Source of the DNA: Bacillaceae bacterium S4-13-56
GTDB taxonomy: Bacteria > Bacillota > Bacilli > Bacillales > JAWJLM01
DNA length: 64,000 nt
NCBI GenBank assembly: GCA_040191315.1
Contig: JAWJLM010000015.1
Coordinates: 1 to 64,000, forward strand
Direction: 5' to 3'
Shown here: positions 8,835 to 18,535 of the stretch, in pieces
How positions within the stretch are numbered: position 1 is the first letter of the stretch
Layout: each line of letters starts with the position of its first letter
Position numbers and translations under genes: made by a program
The notes under the pieces: model-generated
Database searches by the model: none
Told to the model about the DNA's origin: nothing
Seen by the model: only the letters and a program-made list of their open reading frames with translations

Positions 8835-9971
8835 TTAATTCTCCAATAATTCTCTTATATTGTGAACGAATTCCTCATCAAGTTTTTTTATTAGCTTTTT
8901 ACTTTCACTAGATTCCTTTGTATCTATTGACATTATAGCTTTTGCTATCGCCTCGGGAGTTTGCTCATCATAGTAATAAATAGCATTCCCAATAGCAGAC
9001 AATTCAATTGCTTTTATTCGAACTGAAACTACTCGTAGTCCATTAGCCATATATGATAAAATTTTTGACGGGAAAGATGTATTATTAAATGAAGCATCCA
9101 GCTTTTGTGTACTTAAGCCAATATCGCAACTCTGTAAATACCTAATATACTCTTCTCCCTTAAGCAATCCATCAAAGGAAATTTCACATTTAGATGTTTT
9201 CTTAGTTTCTGAAATTAGTTCTATGATATTTCTTTTTTGCTCTTCATTACCGAATCCAATTATGTGTACATGATATTTATCAGGAAGATGAGTTGCAGCA
9301 GAAACAGCAGCAGTCCCGCCTTTTCTAGGGTCAAAAGTACCAGCGTAAACTACATGTATTTTCTCGTCATTAAACCTAATTTCTCTATCCCATTCAACTT
9401 GATATGTTCCATATATAATCGAATGTGGTTTTCCTTTTGAATTAATTTTTTCATTAAGAAGTTCCGTAGGAAAAATAAATTTGTCAGCAGCATTAAAAAA
9501 TTTATATTCATTTCTCTTCATATATTTAGAGAATGTCTGAAAGTCTTGATAGATCTCTTCTACTTCCAAAATTAGTTTGAATTTTTTAAAAAACTTTGCA
9601 AGCCTAATAGGAGTTGATAAAACTACCGAATGATAAACAATAACTATTTCATGTTTATTGGTGTTAATTAACAAATAAAAGAATAATTGAATTAGAGAAA
9701 ATAGATATTTAAATATCCTTTGTACTTTATTCTTACTCCCAAAAGTTGCGAAGGTTCTTAAATTAATATTATCAGCTATCTTCTTATTCCCACCTTTATA
9801 GAAACCTGTAGTGTTATTGGTCCAACTAGGTGAAATAATTTCAACATTATAATTATTTTTAATTAATGCTTTACAAATATAATCAATTTTATTAGAAGCA
9901 GACAAAGCTGATTGTCGATTTTCGCTATCTGCACTACTTGAATAAAAAGCTATATACTTAATTTTTCTCAT
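8835..9971 (-). CDS. Glycosyltransferase family 4
   Basis: GT-B fold transferase of 378 residues adding a sugar to the lipid-linked repeat unit on the cytoplasmic face. The C-terminal half has VVYAGTFDPRKGGTAAV and a donor-binding region near SFPSKILSYMANGLRVVS, in the positions used by GT4 enzymes. The acceptor half contains an amphipathic segment (FKYLFSLIQLFFYLL) suited to membrane contact. Donor and acceptor cannot be read from sequence. It is one base from the flippase and abuts the polymerase gene, in the same transcript. Confidence 0.82.
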   Translation of the reverse strand: MRKIKYIAFYSSSADSENRQSALSASNKIDYICKALIKNNYNVEIISPSWTNNTTGFYKGGNKKIADNINLRTFATFGSKNKVQRIFKYLFSLIQLFFYLLINTNKHEIVIVYHSVVLSTPIRLAKFFKKFKLILEVEEIYQDFQTFSKYMKRNEYKFFNAADKFIFPTELLNEKINSKGKPHSIIYGTYQVEWDREIRFNDEKIHVVYAGTFDPRKGGTAAVSAATHLPDKYHVHIIGFGNEEQKRNIIELISETKKTSKCEISFDGLLKGEEYIRYLQSCDIGLSTQKLDASFNNTSFPSKILSYMANGLRVVSVRIKAIELSAIGNAIYYYDEQTPEAIAKAIMSIDTKESSESKKLIKKLDEEFVHNIRELLEN

Positions 9972-11285
9972 TTATATCTTCCTCTTACTCAAAGGGTTAT
10001 TTTCATTTTTTGATTTTAATATAACTATTAATTCATCTTTTTTCATCATTTTTTCCAAAAAGTCGCATAATACTGGGAACATAAAATAAACCGCAAAACC
10101 AATAGATCCCACTGCGTTATTAATGAAGAAGAAAAATAATGTTAATGCAAGAATAATTATATTTAAGAACCTTATTATATTGTTACTTCTTTTGATTCTT
10201 ACTGCAAATGGGTAAATTAATAAATATAGGTTTAATAAACCAATAAATAGCCCAAAAAGTGCAAATGTGTCCAAAATGTATGAGTGTTGACCAAAACCTG
10301 TTAAGTAACCATTTGAATATTCAATTTTAGTCGTTACTAAACCCAACAGAGGGTTATTAAGAAAACTTTCAATGCTAAGATCCATCCTTAAATTTCGATC
10401 CTCAGTTACTGATACTAGTTCACTTCCATATAAAAAGTAATCATTGAATACTGACAATCTTTCACTTGTATAGCCTTCACCAATTATATTAATAAGAGCA
10501 CTAATGACCACACTCGCAATTTTTTTCCAAACCATCAATAAAACAGGAAGTACTAACAAAGTACATATTATTATCCTTTTGGATTTAAATTTAAATAAAC
10601 CTACGATAAATACTGGAATAATCCCCAGCAACATTAGAAAAATTGCGGTCAGGTAATTTGACAATATTGCTAGCACTATTGAACTAATTATTATGATAAA
10701 AAGTATAAATTTAATAACCCTTTTATTTCGAAATCCCCCAAATTGCTTTAAGCCTGTTAGGATTCCAAATGATATTATTCCAACAAAAATAAAAAAATAT
10801 AAAAATGAGTACCCACCAATACCTTCCCTTAAAGTATTAAGTGTATAAGAACCCGAACTTTTAATAGTCCGTATAATATAGGGATTATTTAAAATTTCAC
10901 TTACAGTTTTAATAAAAGTTATTGCTGATAAGGAGATTATCATTATCACTAATTTAATATTTAGTTTAAAATTAGATCGATCAGCATTCTCCTTATAGAC
11001 AATATAAAAAAAGGGAATTGCAAATAAATTTAGATATCTATTCCCAATAGTGGAGTTTCCTGCTAAATATGGAACTAATGAAATATATGCTAAAAATATC
11101 ATACTGAAAAAATAATATACAGCATTTGTTCGATTATGCATTCTGGGTTTATCAAATGTATTTAGTACAAACCAAATCAACATACAAAAGATGGATATAG
11201 CCTCAATACTTGGAATCCAAAACATCAATGGGAAAGTAGCTGTTAATGCAACTATTAATACTAAAGCACCTTTTATTTGTTTCAT
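9972..11285 (-). CDS. wzy: Wzy-like polysaccharide polymerase
   Basis: 437 residues with about ten to twelve membrane helices and one larger extracytoplasmic loop (about residues 265-320, containing GEGYTSERLSVFNDYFLYG), the usual layout of Wzy and O-antigen ligase proteins. It is thought to join repeat units on the outer face of the membrane. The gene overlaps the upstream transferase by ATGA, showing translational coupling. Very A+T-rich and without strong motifs, so the family assignment is by topology and context. Confidence 0.8.
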   Translation of the reverse strand: MKQIKGALVLIVALTATFPLMFWIPSIEAISIFCMLIWFVLNTFDKPRMHNRTNAVYYFFSMIFLAYISLVPYLAGNSTIGNRYLNLFAIPFFYIVYKENADRSNFKLNIKLVIMIISLSAITFIKTVSEILNNPYIIRTIKSSGSYTLNTLREGIGGYSFLYFFIFVGIISFGILTGLKQFGGFRNKRVIKFILFIIIISSIVLAILSNYLTAIFLMLLGIIPVFIVGLFKFKSKRIIICTLLVLPVLLMVWKKIASVVISALINIIGEGYTSERLSVFNDYFLYGSELVSVTEDRNLRMDLSIESFLNNPLLGLVTTKIEYSNGYLTGFGQHSYILDTFALFGLFIGLLNLYLLIYPFAVRIKRSNNIIRFLNIIILALTLFFFFINNAVGSIGFAVYFMFPVLCDFLEKMMKKDELIVILKSKNENNPLSKRKI

Positions 11286-12346
11286 TTAATTCCCTCATAT
11301 AGCTTTTCAAGTTGACTCTCAATAGTTAAGTTACTAAACTTTTCTTTCGCATGAATTTTAGAATTCACTTTCATTTTGGCCAGCAGTTCCTTATCGGTTA
11401 CTATTTCATTAATTTTATTATTGAATTCCAATACATTGCCCTTTTCAATAAGATACCCATTATACCCCTCAACAATTATTTCTGGAATACCTCCAACATT
11501 ACTTGCAACTAAAGCGAGCCCCATAAAAGCAGCTTCCGCCAAAGACATACACAATGTTTCATGCAGAGTTGCCATTACACATAAATCACATTCAGATAAA
11601 ATATCAAGAACATCTTCTCTGTATCCCAAAAAGTAAACTTTTCTATTTTCTATTTCTTTTTTCAATCTCTTCTTCATCTCTGGAAGATAATCGCCATCAC
11701 CCACGATGACATAAACAAGATTTTCATTAACATCTCTTTTTATAACATCTGTCAAGATATCATAACCTTTTTCTGTTACTATCCTGCCAGTTGAAACAGC
11801 TATCCGAGTTCCATTAGGAATACTTAGTTGTTCTTTAATTGATATCCTTTTACTTTGGTCAACTTCTACACTCACCATATTGTATATATGACCAAAATAA
11901 TTATTACCATGCATTTTAACCTTGGACCAACTACTAACGTACTCACTTACACCATAGCTATATCTAGTCCACTTTAATGTTAAGAATTCCAAAAATGATA
12001 TAATTCTTTTCTTAAAAAATGTTTTATTATAAGAAATTGATTCGCTCGTACTTCCATGAATAGCTACAACTGATTTATTTACTCCAATTATTTTGCATGC
12101 TAATGCAACATGAAAACCACCTAATTCTAAACCACTAAAATGAATAATATCAGGATTTTCTTTACGAATCTCACGAATCAGATATTTGGTTAATCTGATA
12201 TTAATTACCCCTAACCTTCCTTTAGGAATAACTAAGGGAATAAATTCATATTTTTCATTTAAATTACTATTTATAATTCTCTTATGACTATTAAAGGGGC
12301 CTCCATTCTCGCCACCCTCTCGAAAGGTTATCATAACTCTTTTCAT
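11282..12346 (-). CDS. Glycosyltransferase family 4/1
   Basis: 354-residue GT-B transferase. The N-terminal half has MITFREGGENGGPFNSHKR and the donor half has VSTGRIVTEKGYDIL, then EALCMSLAEA-like (TLHETLCMSLAEAAFMGL) with the E-x7-E type nucleotide-sugar site, then ASNVGGIPEII. It belongs to the capsule repeat-unit assembly line. Its stop overlaps the next start (ATGA). A 105-bp spacer to the upstream transferase gene holds no other feature I can identify. Confidence 0.85.
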   Translation of the reverse strand: MKRVMITFREGGENGGPFNSHKRIINSNLNEKYEFIPLVIPKGRLGVINIRLTKYLIREIRKENPDIIHFSGLELGGFHVALACKIIGVNKSVVAIHGSTSESISYNKTFFKKRIISFLEFLTLKWTRYSYGVSEYVSSWSKVKMHGNNYFGHIYNMVSVEVDQSKRISIKEQLSIPNGTRIAVSTGRIVTEKGYDILTDVIKRDVNENLVYVIVGDGDYLPEMKKRLKKEIENRKVYFLGYREDVLDILSECDLCVMATLHETLCMSLAEAAFMGLALVASNVGGIPEIIVEGYNGYLIEKGNVLEFNNKINEIVTDKELLAKMKVNSKIHAKEKFSNLTIESQLEKLYEGIK

Positions 12347-12451
12347 TAATTTGACCCTCTCCTAAAAATGTATTCCATAATAAATACCGATGTAAAAATT
12401 ATGTTAACATTAACAAAAAGTATAAATCTAAAAGTTCTTTATATTAAAAAC

Positions 12452-13663
12452 TCACTCATTTATTTTTTCTATTAGCTCAGCCATCTGAGATAATTTACCC
12501 CTATAGTGGAAGGTTTTTGAATTCTTGCAATAATTCTTCATCAAAAGGATATCTTCCATTTTCTGTTCTAAAATATTTTTTAAAGTTTCTGAAGCCTTTT
12601 CTTCATCTTCAATTTCAATAAAAAAACCATTTTTTCCTTCTACTATATATTCACCTAAATCGCTTGTATCTGTAGTTATTACAGGGGTGCCGCAACTAAT
12701 ACTCTCAGATATTTTGGTTGGAAATCCTGCAGTTGTATCCCTGTTAATATCTCTAAGTAATATAGTGAAGTCCGAATTACTTACCCGTTCAACAACTATC
12801 TCATTATGCATATGCCCATTGAAAATTATGCTATCTCCTAATTCTTCTATAAAAACTTTTTGCGAAGGAATTGCTATTAAATATTCTTCTTTTGTAAAAC
12901 CATAAATATTAAAAACGAAACTGACTCCTTTTCGCTTCAGTTTACAAAGTAAGATTACAGTCTTATCTATTCTATCTTTTAATTTCTTACAATCTACTAC
13001 CGGCTGTCCTTTTCTAAAAGGTAACCCAGCATAGGTGATAATTTTTATATCACTTTTTTTATGAACAGTTTTTGAATTTAAATTTTCAATTGGCGATAGC
13101 GGTGGTATTACAACTGTTTTACTACCTCTTTTCTTGTAATAATCCGACAAATAGTTAGTGATTGCGATAACGCCATCCGCTTTCTTATTAACATAAGCTT
13201 TTTGGTAGGTATTATCAGCCCACTTAATTAAATCAAAAACTGGGTTATTTGTTTTAGTAGTTAGCCAATCGACGCAATCAGCTATTACACTTATTTTTTT
13301 TCTTTTACAGTATCTAATAAGTTTCATATTGAAAATTGATAAAGTAGGGCTACCATAATATATGACTAGATCTAAACTATTAACTATTTCTTCTGTATTC
13401 AAAAATTTAATTAAATCACTAAATGTTTTCCTGTAACTAATCCATTCCATACTTCTCTTAGGATATGGAAAATTATAAAAAGTGAATCCTTCATATTCAC
13501 TTTTTGTACCATTTAAAGAACTATCAACTTCCTTATCCATCCCTATAAAAATTACTTCATATCCAAGTTCTCTTAAAATTTTCCCATTAGCGTATACCCT
13601 TTTTCCTGCAGCATTTCCTAAGGGAAATGAAAAATTACCTATATATAACACAGTCTTTTTCAT
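12452..13663 (-). CDS. Glycosyltransferase family 4
   Basis: 403 residues, GT-B fold. The N-terminus YIGNFSFPLGNAAGKRVYAN is typical of GT4 proteins in exopolysaccharide loci, and the donor domain has ITYAGLPFRKGQPV, FPTKISESISCGTPVITT and EGKNGFFIE. Start ATG is preceded by GGTGGG. It is 2 bp from the CapA-like gene upstream. Sugar specificity is not predictable from the sequence. Confidence 0.83.
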   Translation of the reverse strand: MKKTVLYIGNFSFPLGNAAGKRVYANGKILRELGYEVIFIGMDKEVDSSLNGTKSEYEGFTFYNFPYPKRSMEWISYRKTFSDLIKFLNTEEIVNSLDLVIYYGSPTLSIFNMKLIRYCKRKKISVIADCVDWLTTKTNNPVFDLIKWADNTYQKAYVNKKADGVIAITNYLSDYYKKRGSKTVVIPPLSPIENLNSKTVHKKSDIKIITYAGLPFRKGQPVVDCKKLKDRIDKTVILLCKLKRKGVSFVFNIYGFTKEEYLIAIPSQKVFIEELGDSIIFNGHMHNEIVVERVSNSDFTILLRDINRDTTAGFPTKISESISCGTPVITTDTSDLGEYIVEGKNGFFIEIEDEEKASETLKNILEQKMEDILLMKNYCKNSKTFHYRGKLSQMAELIEKINE

Positions 13664-13665
13664 AA

Positions 13666-14757
13666 TTAATTCCCACCTAAAAATTTCACTGCTTCTTTCA
13701 TATACTTTTTCCTTCGCAACTTTGCAGTTAAAAAAGCACCTATTGAGTAATAATTCATTCTACTAATCAACCAGTTTATATCTCTCTCTCCGAATTTCTC
13801 TTCTCTTACTTTATTTATTTGCATTTTTCTTGTTTCTTCATATTTATCAATAGACTCAATTTTATTTAATGGTTTTGATATCTCATCAATTTCGTTTTCT
13901 ATATCGTAAAAAACAAATCCATTTTCATCTTCTCGAAAACCATGATACTTCTGATCAATTATTGACCTATTTTTTATTTCAATATCTAAAATAAAAGATT
14001 TCTTATTTTGGGAATTCTGTTTTAATACTAATCCACCAGTTATTGAGGTACAGTCATCAAACAAGAAATTACCTAAACTATATGCGACTAATGAATTGTT
14101 TAATTTTTGAATACCTTGTATTACATGGGGATGATGGCCATAAATTATCACATCATTATTATTTGCAATTTTTTCTGCAAACTTTTTATGCTCATACTTA
14201 GGATAATTCGTGTGTTCATCTCCCCAATGGAAGGACATAATACTAAAAGATTCACTTTCTTTATCTTTTCTAACTTGCCTCATTACATTATCATAAGTAA
14301 GCAAATTTACCCCCTTACGATTATTTTCTTCTATATACCCAGAACCATTAGTACTGTAGCAGCAAAAACCGCTGAAAGTAATTTTTTCACCATTAATTTC
14401 TTTAGTAAGATCTTTAAGATTTGCACCAAACCAATCTATACCATTATTTTCCAAAGTGTTAATTGTATCTAGAAATCCTTTCAACCCATAATCATAAACA
14501 TGATTATTTGCAAGAGAGACCGCATCTATATGGAGATATTTTAATAATTCTACATTTAATGTTGAGGTTTTCAAATGCATTGATTTGCATATTAATGTAT
14601 TTTTTTCATCTGTTAACGGAGACTCTAAATTCCCAATAACATAATCATATTCTTCCAACTTGGTAGATAAAGGTTTTAACCTTTGCTTAACGTCTGAATT
14701 TTTAGTTATATCATATTTTCCAATTAATGCGATATCCCCTAAAAATGCTATTTTCAT
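13666..14757 (-). CDS. CapA-family metallophosphatase-like protein
   Basis: Belongs to the CapA/PgsA-like calcineurin-fold family found in poly-gamma-glutamate and capsule loci. MKIAFLGDIALIG, IGNLESPLTD, SLANNHVYDYG, MSFHWGDEHTNYPKY and GHHPHVIQGIQ are the five metal-binding segments in order, so the fold should be active. Unlike PgsA there is no N-terminal membrane anchor or signal peptide, so it is predicted cytoplasmic. The exact role is unknown; it may modify or transfer a glycan substituent such as an amino acid. Neighbour to a TupA-like ATP-grasp gene, which would fit a peptide or amino-acid decoration. Confidence 0.8.
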   Translation of the reverse strand: MKIAFLGDIALIGKYDITKNSDVKQRLKPLSTKLEEYDYVIGNLESPLTDEKNTLICKSMHLKTSTLNVELLKYLHIDAVSLANNHVYDYGLKGFLDTINTLENNGIDWFGANLKDLTKEINGEKITFSGFCCYSTNGSGYIEENNRKGVNLLTYDNVMRQVRKDKESESFSIMSFHWGDEHTNYPKYEHKKFAEKIANNNDVIIYGHHPHVIQGIQKLNNSLVAYSLGNFLFDDCTSITGGLVLKQNSQNKKSFILDIEIKNRSIIDQKYHGFREDENGFVFYDIENEIDEISKPLNKIESIDKYEETRKMQINKVREEKFGERDINWLISRMNYYSIGAFLTAKLRRKKYMKEAVKFLGGN

Positions 14758-14777
14758 AATAAGTTGCCTCCAAAGTA

Positions 14778-15680
14778 TTAGGACTTAAACGGTGAAGGAA
14801 GAATAAAATTCTCTCCTTGAATAAAATCAAATTCATCGGGAATATATCCCTTATAACCACTTCCATTATAAAAGGTTAATTCCCCGAAGTAGATTTTACC
14901 GTCTATATTGTAAAGATCAACTCTCGTATGAGGGAAATCTTTAGAAAGAACTTTTGCGATTTCGATCATTTTTTCGAAGTTTTTTGGCTTATTGGGATTT
15001 GAGGTTAACCCGCGTATATCAACTCGTCGATATGGTAATTTTTCAAATTCCAGATTATATATTCCGAGCTTTATACCATCCTCCAAATATCTATCTACTA
15101 TAACGTACAAACATACAGGTTCACCATTAAAACAGAAAAATTTATAATCAATTAAGTCGTTATTTTCATCTTTATCTAAATACTCCTCACAAATAATTCT
15201 TGGTTTGATATTATAATATCCCCATTCTCGACCAACCTTTCCGTTCCAAGCTTTTAACCATCTATTTAACGTTTCCCTTGTAGATTTAATATCCAAAGTC
15301 GATTTGTCCTCGCACAGAATATTAGAATGACTACCATTTGTAGTTTTTAGTACAAACTTATTAGGTAATTTTTCAAAATTGATATCTTCTGCCCGGTCAT
15401 ATACTCCGTACAATGGGACTAGGATATCCTCATATCCTTTAGAGGCAATATATTCTCGAACACTATACTTATCTGAGCATTTGGTAATTAATGGGTCTCG
15501 ATAGTGTAATTTATACCACTGCAATTTTTCAGTAAATCTTTCAGGTTTTTTTAAATTCAGCTTCCTTCCTGTTGCTATTTTATATTGAAGTTTAATCATT
15601 AATTTATCCGGTAAAAAGTCTGCTAATTTTAAAATTTTCAATCTTAATTGTTGGCTAGGTATTAGCTTTTTATAATCCAT
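14778..15680 (-). CDS. TupA-like ATP-grasp protein
   Basis: 300 residues of the ATPgrasp_TupA group. KPERFTEKLQWYKLHYRDPL, KCSDKYSVREYIASKGY, LVPLYGVYD, FVLKTTNGSHSNILC and VDLYNIDGKIYFGELTFYNG are the conserved blocks, in order. The family is named after TupA of alkaliphilic Bacillus teichuronopeptide synthesis and is often annotated as glycosyltransferase; an ATP-grasp fold suggests instead an ATP-driven ligation (for example of an amino acid) to the glycan. Function is therefore inferred. It overlaps the upstream GT4 gene by 11 bp. Confidence 0.82.
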   Translation of the reverse strand: MDYKKLIPSQQLRLKILKLADFLPDKLMIKLQYKIATGRKLNLKKPERFTEKLQWYKLHYRDPLITKCSDKYSVREYIASKGYEDILVPLYGVYDRAEDINFEKLPNKFVLKTTNGSHSNILCEDKSTLDIKSTRETLNRWLKAWNGKVGREWGYYNIKPRIICEEYLDKDENNDLIDYKFFCFNGEPVCLYVIVDRYLEDGIKLGIYNLEFEKLPYRRVDIRGLTSNPNKPKNFEKMIEIAKVLSKDFPHTRVDLYNIDGKIYFGELTFYNGSGYKGYIPDEFDFIQGENFILPSPFKS

Positions 15681-16782
15681 TCATCGAATCCCCCAATACG
15701 TGAGCTACTTCTTCACAATAAGCATTTACCACAATCTCTCTATCAAACTCTTTTTCAACCTTAATTCTCCCAGATATCCCCATTTGTCTTTTCGCTTCAT
15801 AATCTAAATTAATAAATTTTTCAATCTTATCAATTAAATCTTTGCTGTTCTGTTGTTCTACTATATAACCATTTACACCATCGTCTACAATTTCTCTACA
15901 TCCACTTCTATTTGTTGTAATAACTGGCCTTCCAGATGCAGCACTTTCTAAAAGTACATTTGACATTCCCTCAGGATAGTAAGTTGGATGAATTGTACAA
16001 TGAGATATTTTATGAAACTCCCGAACATCACTTTGCATTCCATGATAATGGATTATTTCTTTATCCTGTAATTCTTGCAGCCTTTGTTCATAGTCTTCTT
16101 CACAAAACCCTAAAACATGAAATTTTGTATTCCGATACTTTCCTCTGATAAATTCAGCCGCCTCTAAAAATTGGTCTATTCCTTTTTCCTTCATAATCCT
16201 CGATATGAATACAAATTCAATTGTTTCATCAGATGGGTAAGGAAGTAATGAAAAATATTGTGTGTTTACACCAGACCCAGGTATTTTCCTTGACCTTTTT
16301 ATTGCAATCTTATTATTTTTGAAAAACTGTTGATTTTCTTCATTTTGAAAGAATATACAACTTGCTTTCTTATATGCAACTCTATACATTTGCACTAATA
16401 ATTTTTGAATTAGACTTTCATTTTCTACTGCAGTTCCGAGCCCTGTTACATTAGGAAAAAACGGAATATTTTGGAGTCCACAAACTAACCCACCATATAT
16501 ATTCGGCTTTACAGTATAAGACAGGACCGCATCAGGCTTGATTTTTTTAATAATTTTGTAATAACTTAACAGCAGCCTCAAATCAGTTATTGGATTCATT
16601 CCTCTTCTATCAAGAGGCAAATCAATAAATACACATCCCATCTGTTTTAAAAGTTCAACTTTCTCACCATAAGGCAGGACTACATAAACTTTATAGTTTT
16701 GATTTAAAAGTCTTTGTATAATCTCCTTACGGAAGTTGTACGTATATGCATGATGGTTTGAGAGTATTACAACTTTTTTCAT
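15670..16782 (-). CDS. Glycosyltransferase family 4 (CapM/EpsD-like)
   Basis: 370 residues with all GT4 landmarks: SNHHAYTYNFRKEIIQRL at the N-terminus, VTGLGTAVEN, then FVFISRIMKEKGIDQFLEAA, HYHGMQSDVREF, and PEGMSNVLLESAASGRPVITT for the donor site. The N-terminal VILSNHHAYTYNFR and FPNVTGLG pattern resembles transferases adding N-acetyl hexosamines as the second sugar of capsule units, so it may act directly after the priming transferase (inference). GGAGG precedes the ATG. Confidence 0.88.
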   Translation of the reverse strand: MKKVVILSNHHAYTYNFRKEIIQRLLNQNYKVYVVLPYGEKVELLKQMGCVFIDLPLDRRGMNPITDLRLLLSYYKIIKKIKPDAVLSYTVKPNIYGGLVCGLQNIPFFPNVTGLGTAVENESLIQKLLVQMYRVAYKKASCIFFQNEENQQFFKNNKIAIKRSRKIPGSGVNTQYFSLLPYPSDETIEFVFISRIMKEKGIDQFLEAAEFIRGKYRNTKFHVLGFCEEDYEQRLQELQDKEIIHYHGMQSDVREFHKISHCTIHPTYYPEGMSNVLLESAASGRPVITTNRSGCREIVDDGVNGYIVEQQNSKDLIDKIEKFINLDYEAKRQMGISGRIKVEKEFDREIVVNAYCEEVAHVLGDSMNGL

Positions 16783-16783
16783 T

Positions 16784-17635
16784 TTAATCCTCCGTCAACC
16801 TTATCGATTCCTCAAAATCAACAAAGCTATTAAATTGAACGTTACTATTTCTAGATAGAGTTTCTTCATAAATCAAGTTACCAAATACTTTACTAACTGT
16901 TTCGTTCCTTTTGATTAAAATTAATAAAGGATTAAATATCTCAGTTAATAAGATCCTCTTCCCATGTGCCTTTGCAATTAATTCAACCATTCTACTTGTG
17001 TTCACATAGTCATTATTCTGTGGAAAAAATATACCACTCCCACTATTATCAACTACGCTCTTAACAAACTCTGATAAATTATCTATATATATCATACTGC
17101 GCTTATTGTCTATCTCCGGAAAAATAGGTGTTTTTAGTGCGAGTTTTGCCAACTTAGTATAATTACCCTTGCAACCTTTTCCATAAATCATAGGTGGTCT
17201 TAGTATTGCAACTTTAAAAAGACTATCTTCTAAATTTGTAATTAACTTTTCTGCTTCTAGCTTAGATTTTCCATAATTACTTTTTGGATTAAGAGGCGAG
17301 TCCTTATCAATAACACCAGTTTCAATTCCATAAACACTCATAGAACTGAGGAATATGAACTGCTTGACCCTTTCAGTTTTTGACTTTTGGGCAACTTCGT
17401 ATGCCAAATCACGGTTCACCTTATAATAAAGATTTGCGTTTTCTTTCGTTTCCTTTATATGTGCTATCCCAGCCACATGGAACACAACATCATACTTCGA
17501 AAAGTCCTTTTCCTTCCATGAATCATCTCTTAGACTAATCGAATCAACGAAATATTTATCAGGATACTTTTCAAGCCACTTCTCTAGGCTCGTACCTATA
17601 TAGCTATTTTTACCTGTTATCAGTATTCGTTTCAT
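16784..17635 (-). CDS. NAD-dependent sugar epimerase/dehydratase (SDR)
   Basis: 283-residue extended SDR. RILITGKNSYIGTSLEKW is the nucleotide site, FLSSMSVYG and NPKSNYGKSKLEAEKLI give the Ser and the YxxxK pair, and LRPPMIYGKGCKGNY follows. Similar genes sit beside priming transferases in Bacillus and Staphylococcus capsule loci and act as 4-reductases or 4-epimerases on UDP-HexNAc. Overlap with the priming-transferase stop (ATGA) argues that it makes the priming transferase's substrate, possibly together with the dehydratase at 20246-22090. Confidence 0.85.
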   Translation of the reverse strand: MKRILITGKNSYIGTSLEKWLEKYPDKYFVDSISLRDDSWKEKDFSKYDVVFHVAGIAHIKETKENANLYYKVNRDLAYEVAQKSKTERVKQFIFLSSMSVYGIETGVIDKDSPLNPKSNYGKSKLEAEKLITNLEDSLFKVAILRPPMIYGKGCKGNYTKLAKLALKTPIFPEIDNKRSMIYIDNLSEFVKSVVDNSGSGIFFPQNNDYVNTSRMVELIAKAHGKRILLTEIFNPLLILIKRNETVSKVFGNLIYEETLSRNSNVQFNSFVDFEESIRLTED

Positions 17636-18258
17636 TTGGAAATACTCTCCTTAGTAGCAACTTCCTTCTTAACTCCAGTTCCACCTTCAACAACCCCATC
17701 GCTTTTTACAACACTTACGATTGTCCCAAAGAAGCACTTAACATCCATCCAAAGACTAATTCTTTCAACGTACTCCCCATCTAGTTTTGCCTTTATCTCA
17801 ATAGGAAGTTCATCTCTACCATTAATTTGAGCCCACCCAGTAAGTCCTGGAGGAACATCATTAGCTCCATACTTATCTCGTTCTGCTATCAAGTCATATT
17901 GATTCCATAATGCCGGTCTCGGACCAATAATACTCATTTGACCAACAAAGATATTCCAAATCTGTGGCAGCTCATCAAGAGAGGTTTTCCTTAAAAATTT
18001 ACCCATTCTAGTAATATACTGCTCAGGATTTTCTAGCAAATGTGTAGGTGTGTCCTTTGGCGTGTCTATTCTCATAGTACGGAATTTTAATATATTAAAA
18101 TGAGTCTTATTAATTCCAACACGCTTTTGTTTAAACAGAACCGGACCTCTTGAGTCAATCTTAATAGCAATTATTAAAAGTAAATAAATAGGTGATAAAA
18201 CTATAAGTCCAATTAAAGAAAGTATAATATCTATCAATCTTTTAACCTTCATATACAT
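17632..18258 (-). CDS. Undecaprenyl-phosphate sugar-1-phosphate transferase (priming enzyme)
   Basis: Short PglC/EpsL-type polyprenyl-phosphate phosphoglycosyl transferase (208 aa) that starts each repeat unit by placing a sugar-1-phosphate on undecaprenyl phosphate. One N-terminal re-entrant helix (IIDIILSLIGLIVLSPIYLL type) precedes VLFKQKRVGINK, FNILKFRTMR, LRKTSLDELPQIWNI and SIIGPRPAL, including the catalytic Asp-Glu. It is the first gene of the sub-operon that ends at 189. ATG 18258 lies nine bases after AAGGAG. Confidence 0.93.
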   Translation of the reverse strand: MYMKVKRLIDIILSLIGLIVLSPIYLLLIIAIKIDSRGPVLFKQKRVGINKTHFNILKFRTMRIDTPKDTPTHLLENPEQYITRMGKFLRKTSLDELPQIWNIFVGQMSIIGPRPALWNQYDLIAERDKYGANDVPPGLTGWAQINGRDELPIEIKAKLDGEYVERISLWMDVKCFFGTIVSVVKSDGVVEGGTGVKKEVATKESISK

Positions 18259-18306
18259 CCAGCTACACTCCTTAAAATTTGTTCTTTAGTAGATTAGGAC
18301 TTAATT

Positions 18307-18335
18307 AGAATATGATATTCTTCCATTCCAACCAA
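18307..18335 (-). promoter_or_regulatory. Possible promoter of the capsule core operon
   Basis: On the minus strand, TTGGTT and TATTCT are separated by 17 bp, about 50 bp before the start of the priming transferase. Three of six -35 bases and four of six -10 bases match consensus, so it would be weak or regulated. Transcription could also come from further upstream. Confidence 0.3.
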
Positions 18336-18535
18336 CTACTAAACCACTAAAATTGTTATCGATTTCTGATACTCACCTCGTAATATCTATTCAATCTACC
18401 AAGCAAATACGGAATAGATAATCTTGTTTACCACCCAAAACCGAGTTTCTTCCTATTATATATACCATTCAATCAATCTATAAATCTAACTAAAAGCGTC
18501 CCAAACCCTTATCCTGCAAGGTTTCTAGCGTTCAA